DNA of 64,000 bases. Origin: Scolanthus callimorphus (Eukaryota; Cnidaria; Anthozoa; Actiniaria; Edwardsiidae). The notes below the pieces were generated by a model that ran no database searches, had not been told where the DNA came from, and saw only the letters and a list, made by a program, of their open reading frames with translations. Below are positions 1 through 9,800 of this stretch, piece by piece. Position numbers and translations under genes: made by a program. Position 1 is the first letter of the stretch. The number at the start of each line of letters is the position of its first letter. The stretch is taken from contig CM066924.1 of assembly GCA_033964015.1 (NCBI GenBank), positions 4,880,251-4,944,250 of the forward strand. The letters are read 5' to 3'.

Positions 1-755
1 GTGGGATGACGTCATCGATGACGTCATCAAAACTAGAGAAGTCAATATTTCAAGAAGGTAACATCGCTAGGTGACCAAACTTGGGAAAAGTTATCTTGGA
101 GGCAAGGGGGGTGCACCACCAAGGTCACCTGGCATGACGTCATCGATGACGTCATCAAAAATAGAGAAGTCAATATCTCAAGAAGGTAACATCGCTAGGT
201 GACCAAACTTGGGTAAAGTTATCTTAGAGGTAAGGGAGGTGCACCACCAAGGTCAAGTGGGATGACGTCATCGATGACGTCATCAAAACTAGAGGAGTCA
301 ATATTTCAAGAAGATAACATCGCTAGGTGACCAAACTTGGGTAAAGTTATCTTGGAGGCAAGGGGGGTGCACCACCAAGGTCACGTGGCATGACGTCATC
401 GATGACGTCATCAAAACTAGAGAAGTCAATATCTCAAGAAGGTAACATTGCTAGGTGACCAAACTTGGGTAAAGTTATTTGGAGGAAAGGGGGAGCACCA
501 CCAACGTCATGCGGTATGACGTCATCGATGACGTCATCAAAACTGGCAAATTCATTCTCGTGAAGGGAAAATTGCTAGGAGACCAAACTTGGATTAAGTT
601 TTTTGGAGGCAAGGGATGCACCACCAAGATCACGTGGCATTACGTCGTCGATGACGTCATCAAAACTAGAAAAGTCGAGACCGCGATGAAAGTAATGCTG
701 ATATGTCAGTAATTATTCGAGCTCCGCTTTTAGGCATTGCCTAAATCTATATATT
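1..755 (+). repeat. 128-bp minisatellite array with CRE-type palindromes and terminal hairpin (right end of an element)
   Basis: Six tandem units, with the palindrome starting near 6, 134, 262, 390, 516 and 640, so the period is 128 bp with slight shortening at the end. Each unit holds the 20-nt palindrome TGACGTCA-TCGA-TGACGTCA, that is two CREB/ATF-type sites, followed by a conserved stretch ending in GTGCACCACC. The array ends in GAGCTCCGCTTTTAGGCA, a hairpin (TTTAGGCA/TGCCTAAA) and CTATATATTA. The same tail closes the copies at 50,121 and 59,661. The left end lies outside the window. It is a repeat, not a gene. Confidence 0.9.
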
Positions 756-2282
756 AAATCACACACACTTGAATTCGAATTGACCGAGTTGTACAAGTCT
801 TTAAGAAAGTCCAACATGATGAGCAGTGCAAAGCAACTTTCCATTGAAAACAGCAAGAATCTAAAAAGTTTTAGTTTACCTTTCTAGACGAGGGACTTCT
901 CTTGATATTATTTACGTCTAAAACCAATAGTTGTTGAAGTTCGAGTGGTACAGCTCAGCCTTTTTCTTTCTTGACCGAAAATACGACCATATCGATCGAC
1001 ACACGCGCGATCTTTTCGCGCCAAAGCCACAGTGAAACCAATGCCTCAACACCTTTGTTAGGAAATATTTAGGGGTTATTGTGTGGCATTTGCCTCATTT
1101 CCATTCACAAGGAACATTGTTTTCAAAGATCTAATTTAAAACGCCTTTCCTATCGTATCCTACGGTGCAAATATTTCACACCGGTATGCCACCTATCTAT
1201 AAACTGATAACAAATACTTTAATACTTTAAAGTAAACAGGCGTAGTTACAAATTGTTTGAGCACATCTCTCTAAACGTTAGCGGTATAACTGTTCATTCC
1301 ACAATGGCAGACAATCCGATAATTTTCATCATTCAAGGAAAATTTAATTCGTGAATTTTTCACGGGTACTTACTAGTAATAATTTAATTGTCATTCAAGT
1401 TTAAATAGCCAGTGCATTAGCTTTGTTATCGTACACTCCTTTGTAAAGTCATTTCTGTGTATTTTAGCTACATTCCTTTCTTATTTGCATTTTGGACGCA
1501 CATTTACAATTCACAATCAATCAGTTCTTGAAGAAAGCAGATGCTTGTTTTGGAGCCGTCAAGGCAGTGTTTAATTTTGGGCCTTTTAGGCAGTCGTACA
1601 TAATTTTTACAGTTGGTATTAGTCTATTTGTGTGTTTGGAGTCATACGTAACGTAAGTACAATCCATTTTATTTAGTTTAACGTCACTTTTGCCTTGTCA
1701 ATTTTTGATTTATAACTTACTTTTCACTAGAAGTCTTGTTTGTTGCATTTCACTCCTATAGTTTGAACCACATACAGTACAGGACAGTAAATCAGCCAAG
1801 CAGTTCACCGTCAATTTAATTCAAGTCTACTCGTACTCGTCAAGTCATAGCTCAGTGTTAATAAATGTTTTTCGTACTATGTCATCCAACCCGGCAGCCT
1901 CCGTCAGATCAAAGCCATTTCTGTTCTACTGTACAACTCTTTGGTGCTTCAAAATTATGAATAATTATCTAAAAAAATCGGGATGTTGTTTTGGAGATCA
2001 TTTTAAGAAAGTTTGGTCTCTGAGGAGTTGGACTTCAATACTGTCGAATCTTAGTTTTGTACTCATTCGTCGAAGTGAATTGCTAGTTCGCTATGAGTTC
2101 GAACCTGGAGAAATATTAATATTAAAATATTAACATTGCTGCGCAAAATATTATACCGGTCGAATCCGGTTATGAAAGATATTTTTCCAGAGAAAACGAT
2201 CATTCCGGCATTTTGAAGGCCCAAGAATTTGAAAGAATTGCTTGCGCCTTCGCGCTTGAAGGTCAGCGCGCCTTCCAGTGAT
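756..2282. other. AT-rich non-coding stretch
   Basis: No convincing exon, RNA gene or repeat structure was seen. The last 200 bases before 2,283 may be more decayed Penelope-like sequence, but the reading frame is lost. Confidence 0.4.
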
Positions 2283-2725
2283 CTCATGCCACAGGAGTCC
2301 CGTTCAGGTTGTTTTAAGTGCCAAAAATCCCGATGCGACCTTTGTAAGAATTTTTAGTAGAATCTAATTCATTCTCCAGTCTTGCCACGGGCAAAACGTA
2401 TTACGTAAGACAAGATTTGTCCTGCGATTCTAAGAATGTTGTTTATCTCGTTTCTTGCACGAAATGCAAGCTGCAATATGTCGGCTCTACAACTACGCCG
2501 TTCAAAACACATTTTCGTAATCATAAATCGCACATGAAAACGAAAAGAAAAACGTGCGAAGTTGCCATTCATGGCAACAAACCGGAGCATTCAATTTCTA
2601 ACTTTTCATTCATGTGCATTGAACGGGTCACTGCACAGGCCGACGAAGCTAAGATAAATAGCATTCTTTTAACTAGAGAAGCCTATTGGAGCGCGCAGCT
2701 ATTTACCTTGCAACCCATGGATTGA
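2283..2725 (+). pseudogene. Penelope-like retroelement, zinc-linker and GIY-YIG endonuclease fragment
   Basis: The first piece (2,287-2,352) reads as a cysteine-rich linker of the form GCFKCQ..RCDLC and ends at a TAG. One base lost in a T-run at about 2,345-2,350 separates it from the next frame, which runs to 2,725. That second piece carries NVVYLVSC..C..QYVGST, the GIY-YIG pattern of the C-terminal endonuclease of Penelope-like elements, followed by a basic R.H region. No reverse transcriptase domain is seen upstream, so the copy is 5'-truncated and frameshifted. A hammerhead-like motif lies 245 bases downstream, as expected for the end of such an element. Confidence 0.8.
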
Positions 2726-2970
2726 ATAAAAGGCAGGAGTTTAGATAAAAAAAACAGGATTAAATACACCAATTAGCTTTTCATAGAAAATGTGTATCTG
2801 AACTTTTGTCTTTATAATTTTTTGGACAAAAAGGGCCTCCCTAATACGGCATCATGATGATGTAATTTTTAGCGCAGAGTCTTGTATATAGGTGGCCAGG
2901 TTAAAATATTGTTTGCCAGTTTAGCCGAACCATGTATTAGTTTTTAAATTTTTACAAATTTTGAGTTTAG

Positions 2971-2996
2971 CTGAAGAAGGCTGAATAGCCGAAACG
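2971..2996 (+). ncRNA. hammerhead-ribozyme-like core at the end of a Penelope-like copy
   Basis: CTGAAGA is followed by a 4-bp stem (GGCT/AGCC) with a GAAT loop and then GAAAC, the two conserved boxes of a hammerhead in the right order. Hammerhead motifs are known in Penelope-like elements. An extra A between CTGAAGA and the stem departs from the catalytic consensus, and helices I and III were not resolved, so cleavage activity is doubtful. Confidence 0.4.
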
Positions 2997-3061
2997 TTCA
3001 ATAAAGTTTTTTACAGTTATGCGTTGGAAGTTTTTGTCAAATTTTTTAATTCAAATCTACA

Positions 3062-3180
3062 CACTATATTCATATATCCTTCGGTGCGTTGCAGAAAAAG
3101 GAAGAAAGAAAGAATGTTCAGGTAACGCCACGCGATCTGAAATGGTAAAGCACTACGAACAAGCCAAGGAGGTATGTTAC
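3062..3180 (+). repeat. partial palindromic MITE
   Basis: Contains TATATCCTTCGGTGCGTTGCAG and a degenerate CACGCGATCTGAAATGG arm. It matches the interior and right arm of the MITE at 10,101-10,294. The left arm is missing. Confidence 0.6.
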
Positions 3181-4246
3181 TTTGCCGAACACTTCTCTTA
3201 CCTTCATTTGCTGTAAGGCTAGATGCGCCAGACGTATCATGGGTACAAGTCGCCAACTCGTCCTATGTAAAATCATAGAACTGCTATTTGCTAAGTCAAC
3301 AGAGAAAACCGGCCCTCAAAATGTACGGTCACGAAAAGGGCTCGAGTCCCACCCACCCTTTCCGAGTCATGTCGCAGCGGTTAGAAATGTTATCCAATTG
3401 GTTTACAACCGTAGACAATGCACAGTGGAAAAATAATGGAACCATAGAACGAGGAGACAATGACCTATTGTTATGCTAGCCAATAGTGTTGGACCATCTA
3501 AAGTAGCTGTTTTACTCATCGGGTTATCGCCACAACTCTGCTTAGAAACAGCCTAAAAAACTACAGTCCACAGCTTAGGCTAGTTTTAGACGTCGAACCT
3601 AATTCTGGTCGCTCTAATGTCAATTTCCCATTGTTTAGTTAGTTTTAGAGCTATTGCCTCGAGCTCATTTGCATTAGGAACGGCACTATCTGCTGTGCCA
3701 ACGCCGCGCTACTGCCGCACTAAATTACAATGTTGAATCCCTCCAGCGCTCTTAAAAACAGGGCTGAAATCTTCTCCATTCGCCAGACAGGTTCTTTTAA
3801 CCTCGTAAAATCACTTGTATCGAAATTACTTGTTTTTACTGGCTAATAAACCCAGTCAATTTAGCGCGACAGTATTAAGTTCGACGTTTAAAACGGGGCG
3901 AGATCAGTCATCTCACCATTTATAGAGTGCTCAGAGCATTATATAAATGCTTACATTTTTTTCGTCTACTATGTCTAGACCCAGTGACGAATGATCAATT
4001 AGAAAAAACCGATAAGCTTTTGCCAATGGGAAATATAGCAATATAGAACGTTTTCCGGTGAAATACGAGTGATTTCGATTTCGATCTGGCTTCCCCGCGA
4101 AATACTCGCGCGTCCCTTGTCACTCACCCTTTGCCGGCCCCCGCTTGTAAACACTGCCGATAGCAAAGCTCCGCTGCCATTGGCGAGCCTGCAGCATTGT
4201 GAACCTGCGCTACTACCTAAAAAACAAAATATTATACACTTAATGA
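3181..4246. other. non-coding stretch
   Basis: Short open frames exist but none shows a domain, splice sites or codon pattern worth naming. I see nothing definite here. Confidence 0.35.
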
Positions 4247-4345
4247 CTGCTCCGAGAGAAACAGCGAGTTTTGTTTTCCCGAGAATCTCCGAGGGAAAAC
4301 TGCTCCGAGGGAAACAGCGAGTTTTGTTTTCCCGAGAATCTCGAT
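4247..4345 (+). repeat. 53-bp direct duplication
   Basis: CTGCTCCGAG(A/G)GAAACAGCG and the sequence after it, through CCCGAGAATCTC, occur twice with starts at 4,247 and 4,300. It is probably part of an interspersed repeat rich in GAGGGAAA motifs. Confidence 0.7.
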
Positions 4346-4650
4346 GTTTCCCGAGACGGAAACTTCGCCTGAATTGCATAGATAAAAAAACATTGCAAAG
4401 ATCGGAAAATTCGCAGTTAATCTAGGGTCATTTGTGTTTGATTGAAAAAAGAATGACTGGAATCGGCAAAAAAAATGCAAACGTTATAGCCTGGTAGTCC
4501 AGCTTGGAAAAGGATGATGAATTTCTTTGTATTAGTCTTGCAGAGATGCGAAAGGGAACTACTGGCGTTTCGAGTATTTTAGCTATGAATCTGGCTACTG
4601 GTAACAAAACGATCAAGGAATATCCTAGTAAAGGCTTGATGATAAATATT

Positions 4651-4737
4651 GTTATTTACCGGCTGGGAGGTCCGTATAGGGAAAAAACCGAGGCCGAGAT
4701 CACGGCAATTTTCCCTATATGGACGCCGGTAAATAAC
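4651..4737. repeat. small foldback element
   Basis: The left arm GTTATTTACCGGC...TATAGGGAAAA is mirrored by TTTTCCCTATATGGAC...CCGGTAAATAAC. The whole unit is about 87 bp, the layout of a minimal MITE. Confidence 0.7.
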
Positions 4738-4946
4738 TTATTTTTTTCCAACCCTAAAATTAGATTTTTTCGATGAAAACAAGCGCGCGCAAATGGTTAC
4801 CGTGACCTATTGTAGGTCAGAGATAGGAAGATATTGCCCCCGCGCACGTGTTCTCTGAGAACCAATCAGATTGTGGAATTCGTTACCGTGCCCTCGAGGG
4901 AAAAAAAATAACATGAGTTAACAGGGACGGCGGAACAGTTTTCAAA

Positions 4947-4952
4947 GTGTGT

Positions 4953-4983
<31 letters not shown>

Positions 4984-4993
4984 GGGGGGGGGG
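4947..4993 (+). repeat. (GT)n-(G)n microsatellite
   Basis: About ten GT repeats run into a G tract of roughly 27 bases. It directly abuts the 5' edge of the LINE fragment that follows. Confidence 0.9.
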
Positions 4994-6100
4994 TGTTAGC
5001 TAGATTGTATGACAAGATGAAATGGGCGTCCACTTTATTAGGTACAACATTCAGTTAACGTTACGATTATTTGGCTCACTAATCAAACCTATTCTTCTAT
5101 ATGGAAGTGAAATCTGGGGAGTAGACTCAAAAGGAAAGGTGGAAAAAGACCCAATCGAAATTGCGCATTGTAAATTCATTAAATGGTTATTAGGCGTGAA
5201 TAGATATTGTACCTCTAACGCATGTAGGGCTGAAGTGGGGCGTTTCCGATGAGAATGGACGCAAAGTGCAGAGCGATTACGTTTTGGCAAAAATTGATAA
5301 ACGATCAGGAACAAATCAAATTATCGAGCAAAGTATTTTTCGACACCCTCATAAATGAAGAAAAGGAATTTTGGCACAAAAAGCTGAAGAGCATTTGGAT
5401 CTCGCCGGCATGAGTGACGTTTGGTTGACAGGACAAATCACGAGTGAGAGCGTTAGACAAAGACTATGCGATATCGAACAACAAACATGGATAAGCTCCT
5501 TACAAAATGACGAAAGAAAAGACGCGCGACAAGGCAACAAGTTGAGAACGTTTCGGAAATTCAAGCTCTCACACAACTATGAAAGTTATCTCACGAACGT
5601 CACGAATGTCGAACATAGAATCGCCCTAACAAAATTGCGACTAAGCAACCACTCCTTAGTAATCGAAACGGGGCGATATGCAAAACCCTATCAAGCTCCA
5701 AAAGACAGAGTCTGTCAAATTTGCAACACAGGAGCCATAGAAGACGAAGAGCATTTTTTAGTAAAATGCATAGCTTTCAAGCCATACAGAATAAAATTGT
5801 TTGAATACCTCGAAAAGGAAGCAAAGGTCGCCCTCAATGGTTTACCCGCAGCGACTGTATTCCAAAAAAATATAAAAACTAAATCAAAACGGAACTATAG
5901 TACCCAAAAGCAAATCGCGAAATTTATATGGGAAAGTATGTCAGAAAGAAAAAAAACATATTAAAGGCTGAACAGTAATGGCATCACCTCGCCCCGCCGG
6001 ACTAAACTTTATCTGTATTTTTGTTTTTAACTACATTTATTGGAACCTAATGCTTATGCATTTTGATATTCACGGTACCAATAAACCATGTCTATGACAA
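4994..6100 (+). pseudogene. non-LTR retrotransposon 3' fragment (reverse transcriptase C-terminal region)
   Basis: The protein is broken into pieces in different frames. One near 5,000 reads RLYDKMKWAS. The next includes LRLFGSLIKPILLYGSEIWG and FIKWLLGVNR, the thumb and post-RT region of CR1/jockey-type elements. After a frame change near 5,249 comes MRMDAKCRAITFWQKL. After another near 5,370 it runs open to 5,964 and includes LRLSNHSLVIETGRY and a C..C...H...C motif (CQICNTG..EDEEHFLVKC), the gag-knuckle-like tail found after many non-LTR RTs. A short 3' UTR follows. It is 5'-truncated and not functional. Confidence 0.8.
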
Positions 6101-6397
6101 GATGGGGAGGCTGAATTTAGTTAAAATGAATGAAAACTTTACGAAATATATACCCACTCGCACCCCCCCCCCCTCCCCTCCCCCCCGGCTCCGCCGTACC
6201 TGGGTAAACTAATCGTCTGATAAGTTGGGGCTAGGTTCACAACTATAAATGCAGGTCAGCGAGGGGTGGAATATGCGGGGAGTCCCGGAGGCACAGGAAA
6301 AGAGGGGTCCAAAGGCAATCGATATATGATCGGTAAGCGCGACGCCTCGACTCGGTTTAACTTCGCCTGAATCGCATTCAGGAATCGCATTTGTACG
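6101..6397. other. non-coding spacer with C-rich run
   Basis: Contains a C-rich tract at about 6,161-6,187. Nothing else is recognised. Confidence 0.4.
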
Positions 6398-6626
6398 TTG
6401 GCATTCTCTTACCCGGAGCTCCGGCTCGTCTTTCGCGGGGGAGGCTCTGGTGACAGTCACTGACGCATGCGCGAGATTGATTTGATAGAGCCGTTGAGAG
6501 AAAGATCTTTCTGCGCATGCACCAGCGTTCAAAACCAGCCAATCAGCAAATGTTCTCAAATGGATGTCACCAGAGCCTCCCCTGCGAGCAGACGAGCCGG
6601 GGAGCTCTGGGTACGAGAATGGCACG
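6398..6626. repeat. MITE with ~55-bp terminal inverted repeats
   Basis: The left arm, CATTCTCTTACCCGGAGCTC through GGGGAGGCTCTGGTGA, is inverted at 6,566-6,622 as TCACCAGAGCCTCCCC through GTACGAGAATG. The core contains CGCATGCGC motifs. It sits just downstream of the last SKIC3 exon I could place. Confidence 0.75.
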
Positions 6627-6651
6627 TTGGAGAAACGTGTTTAGCCCCTAC

Positions 6652-6809
6652 CTGCCACGCATGCGCAGAATAGTGAGGGGTCGATAGCACAGAAGCTTGT
6701 AGCAAGTTCAGTCCAGTCTCTGACGGCTCTCCTGAGCGGAGGGAGATCTGGGCCTTGAGGAAATGTAGAGCAGTTGATAGTTTGGAATCACTACCATAAG
6801 CATCAATGC
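6652..6809 (-). CDS. SKIC3: SKIC3 exon (most 3' placed)
   Basis: 158 nt. The acceptor is AAATCTCACAG, the donor CAG|GTAGGG. It encodes IDAYGSDSKLSTALHFLKAQ and continues through ISLRSGEPSETGLNLLQASV to a YSAHAWQ end. The helical TPR pattern suits the C-terminal SKIC3 repeats. The preceding and following exons were not found, so membership rests on strand, splice sites and TPR character. Confidence 0.65.
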
Positions 6810-9800
6810 CTGTGAGATTTAATAGAAAAGTCACGTCAGCATACCCAGTAGCAGAGGCCTGTTTCTTCACCATGATCTCCAATCTAATATTACGATGATC
6901 ATCAGTTGTGAAATGGCCTGAATATAACGATTAACATCATTTTTGGGACATGGTTCGGTTGGTGGGGGCCAGGGGCTGTTTTTTCGTTCAGAGTATTTTG
7001 AATCATGTTCATTTATACACATCGCTTCGCTCTATTAATAGTTTTTAATAGAACGAAGATGATTGGAATATAGTCGTGTTCCCAAAGTGATGATACTCGT
7101 AATTTTCAGGCAATTTCTCGTAATTTTAAGTTCGAGATCACGTTGGTTTTATGTATGCCCTGAACTGAATGAAACAAGGAAAAAGGACCTCTGCTCTTGG
7201 TCCAAAATGGCCCTGCTGAGCAGGTATTGTGGTATCTTTGTAACCGAAATGCTACGTGATTAAAGGAGTGCGGGCTCAAATAATATCAGCGGAAAACGAC
7301 CTTAAATATGCGTACGCCTAGAGTGGGCTCAAGAAACGGTCAGCAAACCGGTACATACTTATAATAATAATATAATAATATAAAATTCTATAGCGCCATT
7401 TCCTGAAGCTCAATGGCGCTTTACAATTATCTGAGTAACTAAAACGAAGAGGTTAACGAAACAAATTTACAGTTCAAATATTAAAACGATCTAAAACATC
7501 ATAAAAAAGAAGATATAATAATGACAGAAATAACTTTAAAATGACTAAAATAAAATAAAAATATCTAATAAAAATGATTAATAAAAACTAAAAACTAATC
7601 ATATACCTGTTTAAAAAGGTGTGTTTTAGGTTATTCTTAAAAACAGGCAATGTGCTGCTCTGGCGAATACTGTCTGGAAGATCGTTCCAGAGTTTAGGTG
7701 CAGCACATGAGAACGCCCTGTGTCCATAAGTGATAAGCTTTGATCGAGGTTGCTTCAACAAATTTTTGGAAGCAGACCTCAAGCTCCTGGTGGGTATATA
7801 TGGCTGTAGCATATTGGTGATATAACTGGGTGCTAAGCATTCAGCGCCTTGTAAGTTAATAGGAGGAGTTTGAAATTAATGCGCTGGGACACAGGAAGCC
7901 AGTGAAGCTGCTTCAACACAGGTGTAATGTGGTCGTACTTTTTAGTACGAGTGAGTAGACGCGCCGCAGAATTTTGGACATTTTGAAGTCGATCAATTTG
8001 GAATTTTGGTAGTCCATATAGCAATGAGTTGCAGTTGTCCAATTTGAAGTTATGAATGCATGTATTAAAGTTTCTGTGTCAGATAGAGATAGACAGTCAC
8101 GAATTCTGTTTATGTTCCTGAGATGGAAAAAACATGCCTTGCAGATATTAGTTACTTGTGTTTCCAATTGGTACTTGTGTTTCATGCAAACCGTCCACGG
8201 TTGTGGACGGCAGTAAAACAAAATAACTATTGACCAAGAGCAGATGTCTCTTTTTCTCCTGCTCGTCACCCAGCGAATACAACGAAAGAAAGAAAAAAGT
8301 CCTTGCTAGCAGGAAAGCTTGGGTTGTATTTGCAATCCTTGTGATAAAAACACAAGGCCGTGACAAAAAGCGCCAACGTTTTGACAAATAAACTCTGGCA
8401 AAATGAGTACACCTCTCATTCATAATTCAGTTTTGCTAGTAAACGGCGAAAGAAATATTTATGTAGTCAAAAACTTGTTGTTTCAAAAATCATACATCAG
8501 AATACACAGTTTCAGAAAATTCCGTATAAATTGGTTAAATATTAGCGAAATTATAGGACCACAAAAATACAGAGTTTTGTATGGGATTTTCACTAGAAGC
8601 CATTCTAGCCTCGTTTTGGTGTATTTTGAGAACTTCAGACGCTTATATCTCGCCCAAAAATTGCTGTTTAAAACTCAACTTCACAAATGCTTTGAAAGTC
8701 ATCAGGCGCTATAACTTCTAGTAATTTTCTAGTAACTTTCTAATGAAAGTTTAAATGCCTCATGCAAATGAGCGGCGGCCATTATGAAAGAGGTGTATGG
8801 GCTAGTCTAGAAGGGGCTCCAAGGGTTCCACTGAACGCCCTTGACGTTTCCTTGACGTTTCTATAGATTCTCTCACATTCAAAGATTTTACCCAAAATAT
8901 ACTAGCAAAGATTACAGCGTTTTAAATTTCGTGAATGTAAACAATGACGTCACCAAGAATCAGCATGCAGTCCTAGAGGAATAGAACACAAAAGCACCAG
9001 GCATGCTGATTTAAGTAAAATATCTCCTCTGACAGTTCAACCAATATAGCCGCCACTCAATTGCATTTCCGGACTGACCAGTGGACGTCATAGCACGCTA
9101 AAAGTTCGATACATCTGACTGATTTCGGTCCGATAACAATGACGGTTAGACAACATGAAAAAACACCAAGCCGCCAATTTGAGAATGGCAGGCAGTCCCG
9201 GCGCCTCAGTAAATCGCCGCAAGTTCATTACCATAGGTAGTTTACATAGATACCTTTAGTGTCACGATCTTAGGGTTAATTAAGTAGCGGAAATGCAGTC
9301 TAATTAACACAGGGTTCGTGCTGGATTTCCAAAACATTTTCCAAGGAGTTTTCAAGTAGTATTTAAGGACAAAAACGACAAAGTTCAAGGAGTACCGAGT
9401 AATTTTCGATCACCTTTTTTCTCAATAACAATAGCCCAATTCAACTAGAATCTTCGTATTGTTTTCAGATGCAGAATCAAAACGCTTGCGATCCATGATT
9501 ATACGGAAACAACTTTTGCGATCATTTGGCTCCCTCAGGAAATGGTCAAAAGTATTATAAGAATATGATGGTGAGCACGTAGCGGGGGCCCTCCCCAGAA
9601 AAGTCCCTCTCCTGAAGCCATCGGGTCTCAAGAAAATGATAAAAAATGTTAGAAGTAAAGCGAAAAAAAAGAATCCCTTTTTTCAAGCCATTTATGGCCT
9701 CTCAGGAAATGGTCAAAATGCTATAATGGAAGAGGGTGAGCGCTAAACAAATCTGGGTCCTTCTTCTAATCAGCAAAAATATTATAAGAAAAGATTGCGA

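Noticed and set aside
4069..4425. Overlapping 118- and 126-codon frames on opposite strands
   Set aside because: Contains a 53-bp duplication and repeat-like GAGGGAAA motifs; no homology or splice evidence.
6209..6625. 138-codon minus-strand frame downstream of SKIC3
   Set aside because: Much of it is the inverted-repeat MITE at 6,398-6,626; the peptide repeats itself because of the two arms. Not accepted as the SKIC3 C-terminus.
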